From Closterium sp. Naga37s-1 (Eukaryota; Streptophyta; Zygnematophyceae; Desmidiales; Closteriaceae), in the NCBI GenBank assembly GCA_947471745.1, contig CANJKZ010000068.1, positions 367,001 through 431,000 of the forward strand: a DNA stretch of 64,000 bases, written 5' to 3'. The position numbers were made by a program, and so were the translations under genes. Of this stretch, positions 32,003 through 43,962 are shown piece after piece. The notes under the pieces were generated by a model. It made no database searches and was not told where the DNA came from. It worked only from the letters and a program-made list of their open reading frames with translations. How positions within the stretch are numbered: position 1 is the first letter of the stretch; each line of letters starts with the position of its first letter.

Positions 32003-35000
32003 GTACACGAGGATGTAGAACGGCGGCAAAGAAGTGTCGGTGCGCAGAAACAACGACGGGTCAGCAGTAGAGGGAGCAAACCCAAGAGCCACAAGCGTAG
32101 TCCTCAGTGTGTCGTGCCACTCACGCGGTGCCTGGCGGAGACCGTAGACTGGCCGTCGGAGGCTCCACTGGGTGCCAGGAGGGAAAGTCCCAGTGAAGCC
32201 AGGTGGACGGCGCAGCCAGATCTCCTCGTGCAGGCTACCCTGCAAGAAAGCAGTGCTGAAGTCAAGAGAGTGGAGCTCGTAGTCGCGCTGAGCGGCTATG
32301 TGCAGCAGCACCCGAAGAGTGGTCATCTTCGGGGTGGGAGAGAAGGTCTGAAAGTAGTCAACTCCCTGCCGCTGACTGAAGCCACGAGCGACGTACCGCG
32401 CCTTGAAGACAGGTGGAGAGCCCGGCGGCCGCTTCACCCTGAAGATCCACATGCCACTGACGATGTTCGCCCCAGGAGGGGGCACCGCGTCAACGTAGGT
32501 GCCTGTGGACTTCCAGGACGCCATCTCTGCATCCATAGCTGCCTGCCACTGAGAGGAGTAGGGACCCTCTACGGCCTCCGCGTAAGAGCGCGGAGTCGGG
32601 ATGTCTAGTGCATCCGGGTCTCCCTCAGGGGCAAGTAGTACGGACGCGAGATGAGGTGAAGCAGCAGCCAGACACTGGAACTCCTCCTGCCTGTCCTCAA
32701 GGACGTCCGTGCCAAGAGCACACTCACCCCCGACGGACGGAGGACAGACAGACGCAGACTAAGCAACAAGACCGGCAGCGTAGTCTAGACGACAGCGAGC
32801 AGCAAAGTCGACGAGCTCAGCAACAAGCGCAGACGCAGCAGTGGACTCAAAAGAGGGGTCAGTGACGACAGTAGCAAGGAGACGTGTGACAGTAGGACTA
32901 GCAGCACGAAGAGAGTCGGACTCTGGGTCGGTAAGTGCAGGAAGGGAGGACTCAGGAGGAGAAGGCAAAGGGGCACGCAGAGGAGCAGTGGACGGACGCA
33001 AAGACATCCGGTGCGTGCCAGGGACAGGAGGAGGACGCTGACGCGAACCGCGACCACTAGCACGAGCAGCACGAACAGGCGACGCAGGACGAGACGCAGG
33101 CTCACGACGCTCAGCAAGACCTCCAGTGGGACCAGTGTAAGGAGAGGGAGCAGGAAGTGGGGAGGCGGGCTCTAACTGGGACTGTGACTGAACAGGCGGT
33201 GGACACGCTGCAGGAGGAGAAAGACCAAGAACCTGCTGTAGGAGCGGAACGAAGTACGGCCGAGGCCGCGCGGCGACTCCAGACACAGCAGGGACAGCAC
33301 CCTCAGCAGCAGCACCAGCGCCAACAGCACCTCCAGCGGCAGGACCTCCAGCAGCACCAGCAGCACCCGCAGCAGGACCACCGCCAGGAAGGACAGCAGC
33401 AGTCTCAGCACCAACACCCGCAGCAGCTCCAGCTCCAGGCGGACCCGAGGGCCCAGCAGCTCCGGGACCAGCGGCACAAGTACCCTCAGCAGCCGAAGGA
33501 GCTCCAGCTCCAGCAGTACGTCTCCAGCGGCGAGCAAACCACTCGGGCAGCTCCTGTGGAGAGAGGGGCTCCCGCCGAGGCGAAGCACCCGGAGAACCGC
33601 CAGGTCCCGCACCGCCAGACGCCACAAGGGGAGGTCCAGTGGCCGCAGGCTCCGCAGCTCCAGGCTCAGCAGCTCCAGACGCAGCACCCCCTGGCTCAGC
33701 ACCCCCAGTCGCAGCACCCCCAGGCTCAGCACCCCCAGACTCCGCACCCCCAGGCTCAGCACCCCCAGTCGCAGTACCCCCAGGCTCAGCACCCCCAGAC
33801 TCAGCACCCCCAGGCTCAGCACCCCCAGGCTCAGCACCCACGCGCGTAGCACCCCCAGAGTCAGCACCCCCAGGCTCAGCACCCGCAGCAGGACCAGAGT
33901 CACCAGCAACCTCGACCGGCTCGACTGCATCTACCTGGGACACACCTGAAGGGGCAGGACCCTGAGGGGGAAGGGTGTCTACCGGGGGGGGACCTGGCAC
34001 AAGGAAGAGCGGTGGCGGGGGGAGGGAAGGAGTGCGGTAGGGGAAGAGGCGGTAGAAGGGGACTGACTCGTCGAACGTGACGTCCTGGGAGGACAGAACA
34101 CGACGAGAGGAGGGGTGGTAGAACTGCCACCCTGGGGCGTCAGGGGGGAAGCCGAGGAAGACACAGGGAGCAGCACGAAGGGACAGCTTGTCCGCAGACA
34201 AGTCGCGGACAAACGCCCGAGATCCCCAGACACGGAACGCAGACGCATCGCCGACCTTCCCCGTCCACAGCAGAGCTGGGGAGGTCTCCGGCCGGGAGAC
34301 CCTGGGGTGAAGGTTGATCTGATGCGCCGCGTACCGAACCGCAAACGGCCACAGAAAATGGGGGGCAGCCGCATGCATCATGGACGTACGAGCGACGTCC
34401 ATGACCATGCCAATGCGGCGCTCAGCAATCCCATTTTGCTGTGGAGAGTCCGGAAGCGTAAAGGTCTGGCGGATGCCTCGTGCACGACAGTAGGCTCGCA
34501 GAAGGCCAGAGGAGAACTCTCCACCTCGGTCAGAGTGCAGACGCAGAACAGGAAAGTCCGAGCCGAAGCTCCTCCTGAGCTGGAGACGAGCTGCGCGGAT
34601 CCAGTCGATCAACACCTCAGTGACATCACCCTTGCTGCGCAAGGGGAAGACTGTGGTGTAACGCGAGTAGTCGTCAACCACCAGCAGGAAGTAGCGCTCG
34701 TGACCCTGCCCACGGACGCGGGCCGGGCCCCACACGTCCATGTGAAGCGTCTGCAGAGGAGCCTCTGTCGGGGGAAACTGGGAGGAGTGAGGGGCAGCCC
34801 GGAGCCGCCCCTCGACACAGGGGACACAGGAAGGTCCGGGTCCCGAAGGAAGGGGAGGGAGAGACCGGGGAAGACCAGAGACAAGGACACGGGAAGCCAT
34901 GCCCCGAAGACGAGGCAAGGAGGGGTGGCCAAGACGGTGGTGCCACAGGAGAGTCTCCTGAGACAGGCGGCGACACGAGCAGGGGGCAGACTCAGGACCA

Positions 35001-36937
35001 GACTTGGACGCAGCAGCAAACACCTGACCCGACGCAGCTACCTGGCCAGACGCAGGGACAGGAGGAGACTCAGTGGTCAGGGTGTAGGGACTCGACCCCG
35101 GCCGACGCGAAAACGTGGCCAGGTGTCGGCCTGTGCGGGCGTCCGAGCAGTGGGTCACCCGCTGACTCGCAGGAGTAAACTGGTGAACCCCCGCATCCTG
35201 CAGGTCAGCACCACTCACCAAGTTCGTCGAGAACGAGGGGAGGTACAGACCAGACAAGGTGCCCGAGGGGGCAGCCGGACACGGGAGGACAGTGGAGAAG
35301 TGAGAGAGGACAGGACCCCCAGAGGGGTCAGCCAGGGAGACTGCAACCGGCCGGCCAAGCGGCGTGAGTGTGGTGCGGTCTCGAAAGAAGGAGCGAGAAG
35401 CCCCTGAGTCAAGCGTGAAGGTGAGGGAGGCCGAAGCCGACGCAGTACCTGAGAGCGCAGCCTCACCAGTACCTGAGAGTGCAGACGCACTGGCACCTAG
35501 AGCAGCAGCCGCAGAAGTACCTAGCGCAGCAGTACCAATGCCCGGGTCGGGCGGGAAACACCGGTAACAGTCACCCTCCTCACTAATAGTCACAGCATAC
35601 ATGGCAGCAAGGATAGCATCAAAGTCAAGATCAAAGATAGCTACGCCAGCCCTAGACAGCTCTCCCCAACGGGGAATCTCACTAGCCTCGGGGAACTGCT
35701 GACGCCAAGCGTCCGTCAGGCGGCCAAAGCAGCGCTGGGTGGGGTGGGCACCCCCACACTGCTCACCCGCGCGGTCGCCGGAACGAAGGACGTAGGTGCA
35801 CGGACCAAAACCCCCACCCCGCTGACGCTGCGTGTACCACTCACGGAGCTGCTGGGGCGGGGGGATGTCCCGCGAACGCTGCTGCTGCTGCTGCTGCTGA
35901 CGCTGGCCACCACCAGAGCCGCTACGCTGCGGGGCACCACCCCGACCAGCTCCACCCCCTCCGCCACCGCCGCCTCCACCTCCACCACCACCGCTGCCTC
36001 CGCTCCCACCGCTGCCGCCACCACCGCCTCCTCCTCCGCTGCTGCCACCGCCACCACCGCCCCCGCCACCACTCCCACCGCCACCCCCACTCCCTCCGTC
36101 GCCTCCACCGCCACCTCCACCGCCCCCGCCAGTTCCACCCGCGCCCTTGCCCCCCTTGCCCCTGCCAGGGCGGCGTCTCCCGCTAGGGGCAGACGCCGCG
36201 CAGACCGACTCAAGACCAAGCAGGTCGGCAGCAGCAGCAGAGGCAACAGAGGGCAGCAGGGGGGAAGGAGAACACCCCTCAAAGATGGGGGTGCGAGGGT
36301 CACCACGAGAGGCTCCTACAGCGACGATGCTCTTCTCCGCCGCCAGGAGGGACGTCTCGAGGAGGTCGACAGTGAGAGTGGTGGGACAGACTGAGAGGAA
36401 GTGGTCCCTGACTACGCGAAGGGAGTCAGGGAGGCGTGTGACTATGTAATAGAGAGTGATGTACATGGGGGGGGGGTTCTTGGCGCAGAACTCAGCAGGA
36501 AGGGCGGCGCGGTAGCGAGTGTCACTAGTGCGGAGGTGCGTAATGAGGTCAGCGACAGTGGGAAAGGCAGCAAGGTCAGGAAAGAGGTACGGTAGCATGA
36601 GGCGGCTCAGGGCAGCAGTGGCAGGGGAAGAGTAGCGCTCAACTACAGCGTCGTACAAGGTCTGAGCACTCTTGTACTGACTAAAGTGCGCGCGCTCAGT
36701 GGTAGGCAGGTGGCGACGCACAGCAAGACGTGCAGCAGCATCGCGGGTGGCCCACTGAGAGCGAACAGTGGGGTCAGCATCAGCAGCAGGGGCAGGAGAG
36801 GCGCCAGAGGTGAGGTCAAAGAGGGAAAGACCGTCCGCCCTATCGCACTGTAAGAACAGCTGCAGGTCGTCGACCCAGACCTCAAAGTCAATGGCTCGAC
36901 CCTCAGCGTCAAAAGCGAGGATACTAGGGGTAGCCAT
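32003..36937 (-). pseudogene. Element D Gag-Pol, N-terminal part (one nonsense codon)
   Basis: Start ATG at about 36937 (MATPSILAFDAEG). Gag domain first, then a glycine-rich tract (complement of about 35930-36150) and the cluster CX13CX3HX4C. Protease LDSGASRSFF, integrase HHCC and D,D,E motifs, and a linker with 15-bp GGAEP-type repeats follow, then RT up to FYILVY where E is inserted. A TAG at 32759-32761 replaces a glutamate codon seen in relatives (LVA-stop-SASVCPP). The frame is otherwise open on both sides. D was probably mobile until recently. Confidence 0.93.
33650..33890 (-). repeat. 15-bp coding minisatellite in element D linker
   Basis: About fifteen units like CTCAGCACCCCCAGG encode Gly-Gly-Ala-Glu-Pro repeats on the minus strand, at the same site as the GGVEP repeats of B. 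Confidence 0.88.
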
Positions 36938-36969
36938 GACGACGACAGTGTAGTAGTGCAAGCAGTAGG

Positions 36970-37860
36970 GGAAGGGCACGCAGTAACAGTGGTGCTGTGC
37001 TCACCAGGCAGGGCAGGTCGGGCGGCTCGGCAGTAGGGCGGCCCGGCGGCTGGGCGGCTCGGCGGCTCGGCTGCTGGGCGGCTCGGCTCCCGGGCGGCTC
37101 GGCGGCAGGGCGGCTCGGCGGCAGGGCGGCTCGGCGGCTCGGCTCCCGGGCGGCTCGGCGGCAGGGCGGCTCGGCGGCAGGGCGGCTCGGCGGCTCGGCT
37201 GCTGGGCGGCAGGGCGGCTCGGCGGCAGGGCGGCTCGGCGGTCGTAGGCGGCGGGGCCGGTGAGGATAGGCGGCGGGGCCGGTACCGTAGGCGGCGGGGC
37301 CGCGAAGTGGGGCGGCGGGGCCGCGTAGGTGAGGGCGGCGGGGCCGCGAAGTGAGGGCGGCGGGGCCGCGACGTGAGGGCGGCGGGGCCGCGAAGGTGAG
37401 GGCGGCGGGGCCGCGTAGGCAAGGGCGGCGAGGCCGCGACGTGAGGGCGGCGGGGCCGCGACGTGAGGGCGGCGGGGCCGCGTAGGTGAGGGCGGCGGGG
37501 CCGCGTAGGCAAGGGCAGTGGGGCCGCGACGTGAGGGCGGCGGGGCCGCGACGTGAGGGCGGCGGGGCCGCGACTTAAGGGCGGCGGGGCCGCGTAGGTG
37601 AGGGCGGCGGGGCCGCGACGTGAGGGCGGCGGAGTCGCGACGTGAGGGCGGCGGGGCCGCGTAGGCAAGGGCGACGGGGCCGCGACGTGAGGGCGGCGGG
37701 GCCGCGACGTGAGGGCGGCGGGGCCGCGACGTGAGGGCGGCGGGGCCGCGACTTAAGGGCGGCGGGGCCGCGTAGGTGAGGGCGGCGGGGCCGCGACGTG
37801 AGGGCGGCTGGGCCGCGACGTAAGGGCGGCGGGCTCGCGTAGGTAAGGGCGGCGCAACGG
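36970..37860 (-). repeat. GC-rich tandem repeats in element D leader
   Basis: Two arrays occur: GGGCGGCTCGGCGGCA-type units (about 37018-37250) and then more than twenty units like GGGCGGCGGGGCCGCGACGT of about 21-24 bp (37300-37860). The sequence differs from the leaders of A, B and C. Confidence 0.88.
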
Positions 37861-37970
37861 GCCGCTAGGGGCGACACGGAGGGTCGCTAAAAAAAAAGGA
37901 AAGCGCGCCTCGGGGCGCGCTTCGGTGGGCCCTAGAAACAGTCCCTAGGAGGGGACCTGCTCTGATACCA

Positions 37971-38104
37971 TGTGGAGAGGAGAACGCGAATGAATGAACT
38001 ATGAATGAAGTGAGTACATATAGGAAACCCTAATTGGGTTGTACCCCCTATGGGATACCCCACTATAGCCTACACAACAGCATAAGCTATATGATGTTCT
38101 GACA
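37971..38104 (-). repeat. 5' LTR of element D
   Basis: 134-bp repeat, preceded on the plus strand by the primer-site complement GCTCTGATACCA. Confidence 0.95.
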
Positions 38105-41100
38105 AGCACTGCCCTGCCCGTGCTACTACTGCTGTTACTGCTGCTGCTACTGCTACTGCTGCTCCTGCTGCTCTTGCTTCTACTACTGCTCCTGGCGTGG
38201 CCAGATGCAGCTCCAGGGCCGTCCGCGTGTGTCCCTCACGCCCCAGCAGCTTCGTGAGTGGTACGCCAGCTGGGGTTGTCAGGGTGGCAGTAGTGGGCGT
38301 CGTCCTATAGTGGGTAGTTCGGGAGCTTCTTGTAGTGGCCCTGTGCAGCAGCAGCGTCGTCCGCGCGAGACTCTTTCGCCCTAGCAGCTTCGTGAGTTGT
38401 ACGCTCAGAGTACAGGGTCGCTGAGTTCTGCTCGCTGCCTGTACGTTATTAGCACGGGTGTCCGGACTGGTCAGCCTTGCGGGACGCGTGGTCACACAGA
38501 GTCCCGCTGCTTCGCCCGTCTGAGCGACGGTTGGCGTACAGAGTTTGGCGACGCCGCTGAGCTCCCCGACTGGGTGGAGCTGCTTAGGCAGAGGGTAGAT
38601 ATCTTTGCTCTTGACTATGATGCTATTCTCACTGCAATGTATGCATTGTCTACTAGTGCCGAGGGAGCCTGTCACCTGTGTGTGCCGCCTTACCCCGGTA
38701 TCCAGTCTGCTGCTCCAGGTGCCGGTGAGGCTGCCGCTCTAGGTGCTAGTGCGCCTGCTGCCCCTGGTCCTGGTGAGGCTGCTGCCCTAGGTGCAGGTGT
38801 GTCTGCTACTTCAGGTGCTTGTGAGTCTGCGCCTTCAGGTACTGCGTCTACTGAGGCACTGCACGCCTTCACACTGGACTCAGGTGCTTCCCGCTGTTTC
38901 TTTCGCGACCGCACTGCCCTCGAGCAGCTCCCTAGGCCGGTTGCTGTCTCCCTGGCTGACCCCTCCGGGGGTCCGGTCCTTGCGACCTCCACCACTGCCC
39001 TCCCTTGTCCTGCTGTCCCGTCCGGCACACTGTCGGGCCTTTACCTCCCCTCGTTCTCTACGAACTTGGTGGCGGGTTCCGCGCTCCAGGACGCGGGTGT
39101 TCACCAGTTCACCCCTGCCTACGAGCGTGTGACACACTGCACGTGTGCCCAGACGGGTCGTCACCTGGCTACCTTCACTCGGCAGCCACGGTCGAACTTG
39201 TACAAACTGACCACTAAGTCCCCTCAGGTAGTGGCGTCTGCGTCTGCGTCAGGTCAGTTGTCTGCCCCCTGCTCGTGTCGCACCCTGTCGCACCGGACAG
39301 TCCTCTGGCACCACCGCCTTGGGCACCCTTCGATGCAGCGCCTTCGTGGCATGCACTCTCGTTTCCTTGTCTCTGGTCTCCCCAGGTCACTGCCTCCCCT
39401 GCCACCGTCCCCTGCCCCTCCTTGCCTTCCCTATGTCGAGGGGCGGCAGCGTGCCACTCCTCACTCCTCTGAGTTCCCCCCGACGGAGGCTCCTCTGCAG
39501 ACCCTTCACATGGACGTGTGGGGCCCAGCCCGCGTCCGTGGACAGGGCGGAGAGCGCTACTTCCTGCTGGTAGTTGACGACTACACGCGTTACACCACGG
39601 TCTTCCCCTTGCGCACCAAGGGAGAGGTCCCTGCTGTCTTGATCCCTTGGATCCGCGCTACTCGTCTCCAGCTGGAGAGGCGCTTTCGCACGGACCTTCC
39701 CGTCCTGCGACTGCACTCTGACAGAGGTGGTGAGTTTTCCTCCGGCCTCTTGGAGGCCTTCTGTCAGGGGGAGGGCATTGAGCAGACGTTCACGATTCCA
39801 GCCTCTCCTCAGCAGAATGGGGTTGCTGAGCGCCGCATTGGCTTGGTCATGGAGGTCGCTCGTACCTCCTTGATCCATGCGGCTGCCCCCCATTTTCTGT
39901 GGCCGTTTGCGGTCCGGTACGCCGCGCATCAGCTCAACCTCTGGCCCCGTGTCTCGGTTCCGAAGACCTCGCCGACACTGTGTTGGACGGGAGCGGTTGG
40001 CGATGCGTCTGTGTTCCGTGTCTGGGGATCTCGTGCCTTTGTCCGCGATACGTCCGCGGACAAGCTCTCCTCCCGTGCCGTTCCTTGTGTCTTCCTGGGC
40101 TTTGTCCCTGACGCGCCTGGCTGGCAGTTTTACCACCCCACCTCGCGCCGTGTCTTCCCCTCTCAGGACGAGTCGGTCCCCTTTTACCGTCTCTTCCCCT
40201 ACCGCACTGCCCCACTCCCCCCTCCGCCGCTCTTCCTCACGCCAGGTGCTGCTTCGGTAGACCCCCTGCCTCCCCAGGGTCCTGCTCCCTCAGGTGTTTC
40301 CCAGGTAGACCCGGTCGAGCCTGTCGAGGTAGCTGTCGACTCTGGTCCTGCGCGAGGTACTGAGCGTGCTTAGCCTGAGCGTGCTGAGCCTGAGCGTGCT
40401 GAGCCTGGTGGTGCTGGGTCTGGGGGTACTGCGACTGGGGGTGCTGAGCCTGGGGGTGCGGAGACTGGGGGTGCTGAGCCTGGGGGTGCGGAGACTGCGG
40501 GTGCTGAGCCTGGGGGTGCTGAGACTGGGGGTGCTGTCCCTGGGGGTGCTGAGTCTGGAGGTCCTGAGCCTGGGGGTGCTGCGCTTGGGGGCGTTCTCTC
40601 TTCCCAGCAGCTGCGTGAGTGGTACTCTCGGTACTGTCGCCGCCGCCGTGGTGCTGTGGGAGCTGGAGGTGCTACTGGAGCTGGAGCTGAGGGCGCTGAG
40701 CCTGCTGGATTTGGTGTTGCTGCTGACCCTGGGGTTGGCACTGGAGGTGCTGGAGCCACTGGTCCTGGAGGTGCTCGTACTGGCGGTACTAGAGCTGCTG
40801 GGACTGGGGGTGCTACTGGAGCTGCTGGAGCTGGTCCTGCTGGAGGTGCTGCTGGTGCTGCTAGAGGTACTGGAGCTGCTGGAGCTGCTGGTGGTGCTAC
40901 TGGTACTGGGGCTGGTGCTGCTGGAGATACTGGTGCTGCTGGAGGTGCTGCTGGTGCTGGTCCTGCTGGAGGTGCTGCTGGTGCTGCTGGAGGTACTGGA
41001 GCTGCTGGTGGTGCTGAGGGAGTTGGAGCTGCTGCTTGAGGTTCTGGTGCGGTCTCTGCTGGTTCTGGGGGCACTTCACGGCCACAGCCGTACTTCGTTC

Positions 41101-43364
41101 CCCTCCTTCAGCAGGTTCTTGGTCAGCCGCCTCCTCCTTGTCCTGCTCCCTCCTTAGAGTGTCCTCCACCTGTCCAATCGCTGTCACAGCTACCGCCTGC
41201 CTCGCCACTCCCTGGTCCTTCTCCCTACACTGGTCCGACAGGTGGTCTTACGGAGCGTCGGGAGCCTGAGTCTCGTCCTGTGTCGCCTGAGTCTCGGTCT
41301 GCGTCACCTGTTCGTGCTGCTCTCACTGGTCGTCGTGTCCCGCGTCAGCGTCCTCCTGCTGTCCCAGGCACTCACCAGATGGCGCTTCGTCCTTCCACTG
41401 CTCCACAGCGTGTCCCGCTGCCTTCTCCTCCTGCGTCCTCTCTTCCTGCCCTTGCCGACCCGGAGTCTGACTCTCTTCGTGCTGCTAGTCCTACTGTCAC
41501 GCGTCTCCTAGCCACTGCTGTCACTGACCCTTCCTTTGAGTCAGCTGCTGCGTCTGCCTTGGTTGCTGAGCTTGTCGACTTTGCTGCTCACTGTCGTCTA
41601 GACTACGCTGCGAGTCTTGTTGCTGAGTCTGAGTCTGAGTCTGTCTGTCCTCCGTCCGTCGGGGGTGAGTGTGCTCTTGGCACGGACGTCCTTGAGGACA
41701 GGCAAGAGGAGTTTGAGTGATTTGCCGCCGCTGTACCTCATCTCGTGTCCATGCTGATTGCACCTGAGGGAGACCCGGATGCACCAGACATCCCGACCCC
41801 GCGCTCTTACGCTGAGGCGATCGCGGGTGAGTACTCCTCTCAGTGGCAGTCAGCCATGGACGCAGAGATGGCATCCTGGAAGTCCACTGGCACTTACGTC
41901 GACGAGGTTCCCCCTCCTGGGGCGAACATCGTCAGTGGCATGTGGATTTTCAGGGTGAAGCGGCCGCCAAGTTCTCCGCCTGTCTTCAAGGCTCGTTACG
42001 TTGCTCGAGGCTTCAGTCAGCGAGAGGGAGTTGACTTCTTCCAGACCTTCTCCCCCACCCCGAAGATGACCACTCTTCGGGTGCTACTGCACGTTGCCGC
42101 TCAGCGTGACTACGAGCTTCACTCTCTTGACTTCAGCACAGCTTTCTTGCAGGGCAGCCTGCACAAGGAGATCTGGCTGCGCCGCCCTCCTGGCTTCACT
42201 GGGTCGTTCCCTCCTGGTACCTAGTGGAGCCTCAGGCAGCCGGTCTACGGTCTCGGCCAGGCGCCACGTGAGTGGCACGACACACTGATGACTACACTTG
42301 CGGCTCTTGGGTTCGCGCCTTCTACTGCTGACCCGTCGCTGTTTCTGCGCACCGACACTTCGCTGCCGCTGTTCTACATCCTCGTGTACGTCGACGACTT
42401 GGTCTTTGCCACTGATGACACTGAGGCTCTCGCCCTGGTGAAGTCGGAGCTGCAGAAGAGACATACGTGCACAGACCTGGGTGAACTGCGCAGCTACCTT
42501 GGCTTGCAGATCACCCGGGACAGAGCACGCCGCATCATCACACTGACTCAGTCACACATGGTGCAGCAGGTCCTTCAGCACTTCGGATTCACTTGGTCCT
42601 CGGCACAGGCCACTCCTCTGGCTACAGGTCACTCGCTCTCAGCTCCACCTTCGGACGAGTCCGTAGAGCCGAGTGGTCCTTACCCAGAGCTAGTTGGCTG
42701 CCTCATGTATCTGGTGACTTGCACTCGTCCTGACCTCGCGTACCCTCTTGGCCTTCTGGCTCGCTACGTGGCTCCTAGTCTGCACCGAAAGGTGCACATG
42801 GATGCTGCTAAGAGGGTAAAGCGCTACTTGTGCAGTACATCAGGCATGGGGCTCGTGCTTAGAGGGATGAGCTCAGTTGTTCTCACTGGGCACTCAGACG
42901 CTTCTTGGGTTGACGACCAGGCTACTCAGCGGTCGTCACAGGGTTACACCTTCAGCCTTGGCTCTGGTTTAGTTTCTTGGCGTTCTACACGCTCGTCTTC
43001 AGTTCTCAGCTCCAGTTGTGAGGCTGAGATCTACGCCACAGCCATGGTTGCACAGGAGTTACGCTGGCTCACCTACCTGCTGACTGACTTGGGAGAGCGG
43101 CCTCGTTCTCCTCCAGTGCTGTACGTCGACAACAAGGCTACCATTGCCTTGTGTGAGGAGCACATACTGGAGCACAGAACGAAGCACATCGCTCTGCGTT
43201 ACTTCCTGGCTCGAGAGTTGCAGCAGCGTGGTCAGCTTCGTCTGCGTTACGTGGCCACTCGGGCCAACACTGCTGATATATTCACCAAGGCACTTCAGTC
43301 TGGTGATCATCAGCGTTTCTGCACTATGCTAGGGCTTGTGCCCACTTTTCCTCACTTGCTGTAG
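38105..43364 (+). pseudogene. Element C Gag-Pol remnant
   Basis: The frame begins inside the Gag tail. It carries two LREWY-type motifs, the second cut by a TAG near 38382, and a CX13CX4HX4C cluster near 38440-38510. Protease LDSGASRCFF is near 38875. Integrase HHCC and D,D,E motifs follow (39310-39850), then a Gly/Ala/Glu-Pro repeat linker (40370-41040). RT with YVDD is near 42390 and RNase H at 42890-43330. Nonsense codons lie at 40371-40373, 41037-41039, 41718-41720 and 42222-42224. The N-terminal Gag domain is absent, so C could only have moved with help. Confidence 0.92.
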
Positions 43365-43590
43365 GCTTTGCTTGTACTGTGATCTATATATATACCTGCA
43401 TGCTTGCTTTGCTAGGTAGAGTTCACTGTGCTGTTTGTGTTGCATATATGCCTCTGCATGTGAAGTGGCTTTGTGGCCCTTTGCTTGTGCTCAGAGTGTG
43501 TGGTGACGTTGTGATCCACCCTGAGCTTGCTTTGCCTTTCTTGACTGGTCTTGTGACCCCTTGCTCTCCCCCACTTTGCCTATGGGGGTG

Positions 43591-43720
43591 TGTCAAATGT
43601 TCTGTCTGCTACAGTTTGTTTAGGCTGTAGTGGGGTTTATACTATGGGGTACAGTAAGTTTAGGGTTTCCTACTTGTATCCAACTCTTTCCTTGTGCAAT
43701 CACTCTTGTTGATTCTGACA
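43591..43720 (+). repeat. 3' LTR of element C
   Basis: 130-bp repeat followed directly by the target duplication TCGTT. Confidence 0.94.
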
Positions 43721-43725
43721 TCGTT

Positions 43726-43962
43726 TTGCTGGGTCAAACCTGATTTGTACGGTGTACAGTTTGGTTGGAACGCGAAGTTTCCAGCCAGGATTTCCGGATG
43801 CACTGTTCATTACCATTCATGCAATAATGTTGACCATCTCGGCAATGCTGGTTACCATGGTGGCGATGAGAAGACATCTCTGTTACGATTTGGAAACGTG
43901 GCTTACCTCGCGTGCGATCGAGCTCCATGATTGTTACCGCTAAGATAAATGCCCAATGTTTT
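43726..43962. repeat. Right arm of the inverted repeat, second part
   Basis: 43726-43917 matches the complement of 22053-22242, and 43919-43962 matches the complement of 21632-21664. This arm has no MITE-like insertion, so it shows the original uninterrupted order. Confidence 0.85.

Larger units (their letters stand above)
24200..38104 (-). mobile_element. Ty1/copia LTR retrotransposon D (young, split by E)
   Basis: The 134-bp LTRs 24200-24333 and 37971-38104 look identical. AGCAC is duplicated (24195-24199, 38105-38109). On the minus strand the 5' LTR is followed by TGGTATCAGAGC (37959-37970), an exact copia primer site. The gag-pol frame is complete apart from one nonsense codon and the insertion of E in the YVDD box of reverse transcriptase. 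Confidence 0.96.
22842..43720 (+). mobile_element. Ty1/copia LTR retrotransposon C (oldest, host of D and E)
   Basis: The 130-bp LTRs 22842-22971 and 43591-43720 differ at about 7 positions. TCGTT is duplicated (22837-22841, 43721-43725). A primer site resembling the tRNA-Met type (TGGTATCACGAGC, one extra base) follows the 5' LTR, and a TATGGGGGTG purine tract precedes the 3' LTR. The coding part has several nonsense codons and lacks the N-terminal Gag domain. Element D is inserted between leader and coding part. The LTR divergence makes C the oldest of the three nested elements. Confidence 0.95.

Noticed and set aside
22972..43590. One giant retrotransposon
   Set aside because: LTR pairs, opposite strands and three exact target duplications show three separate nested elements.
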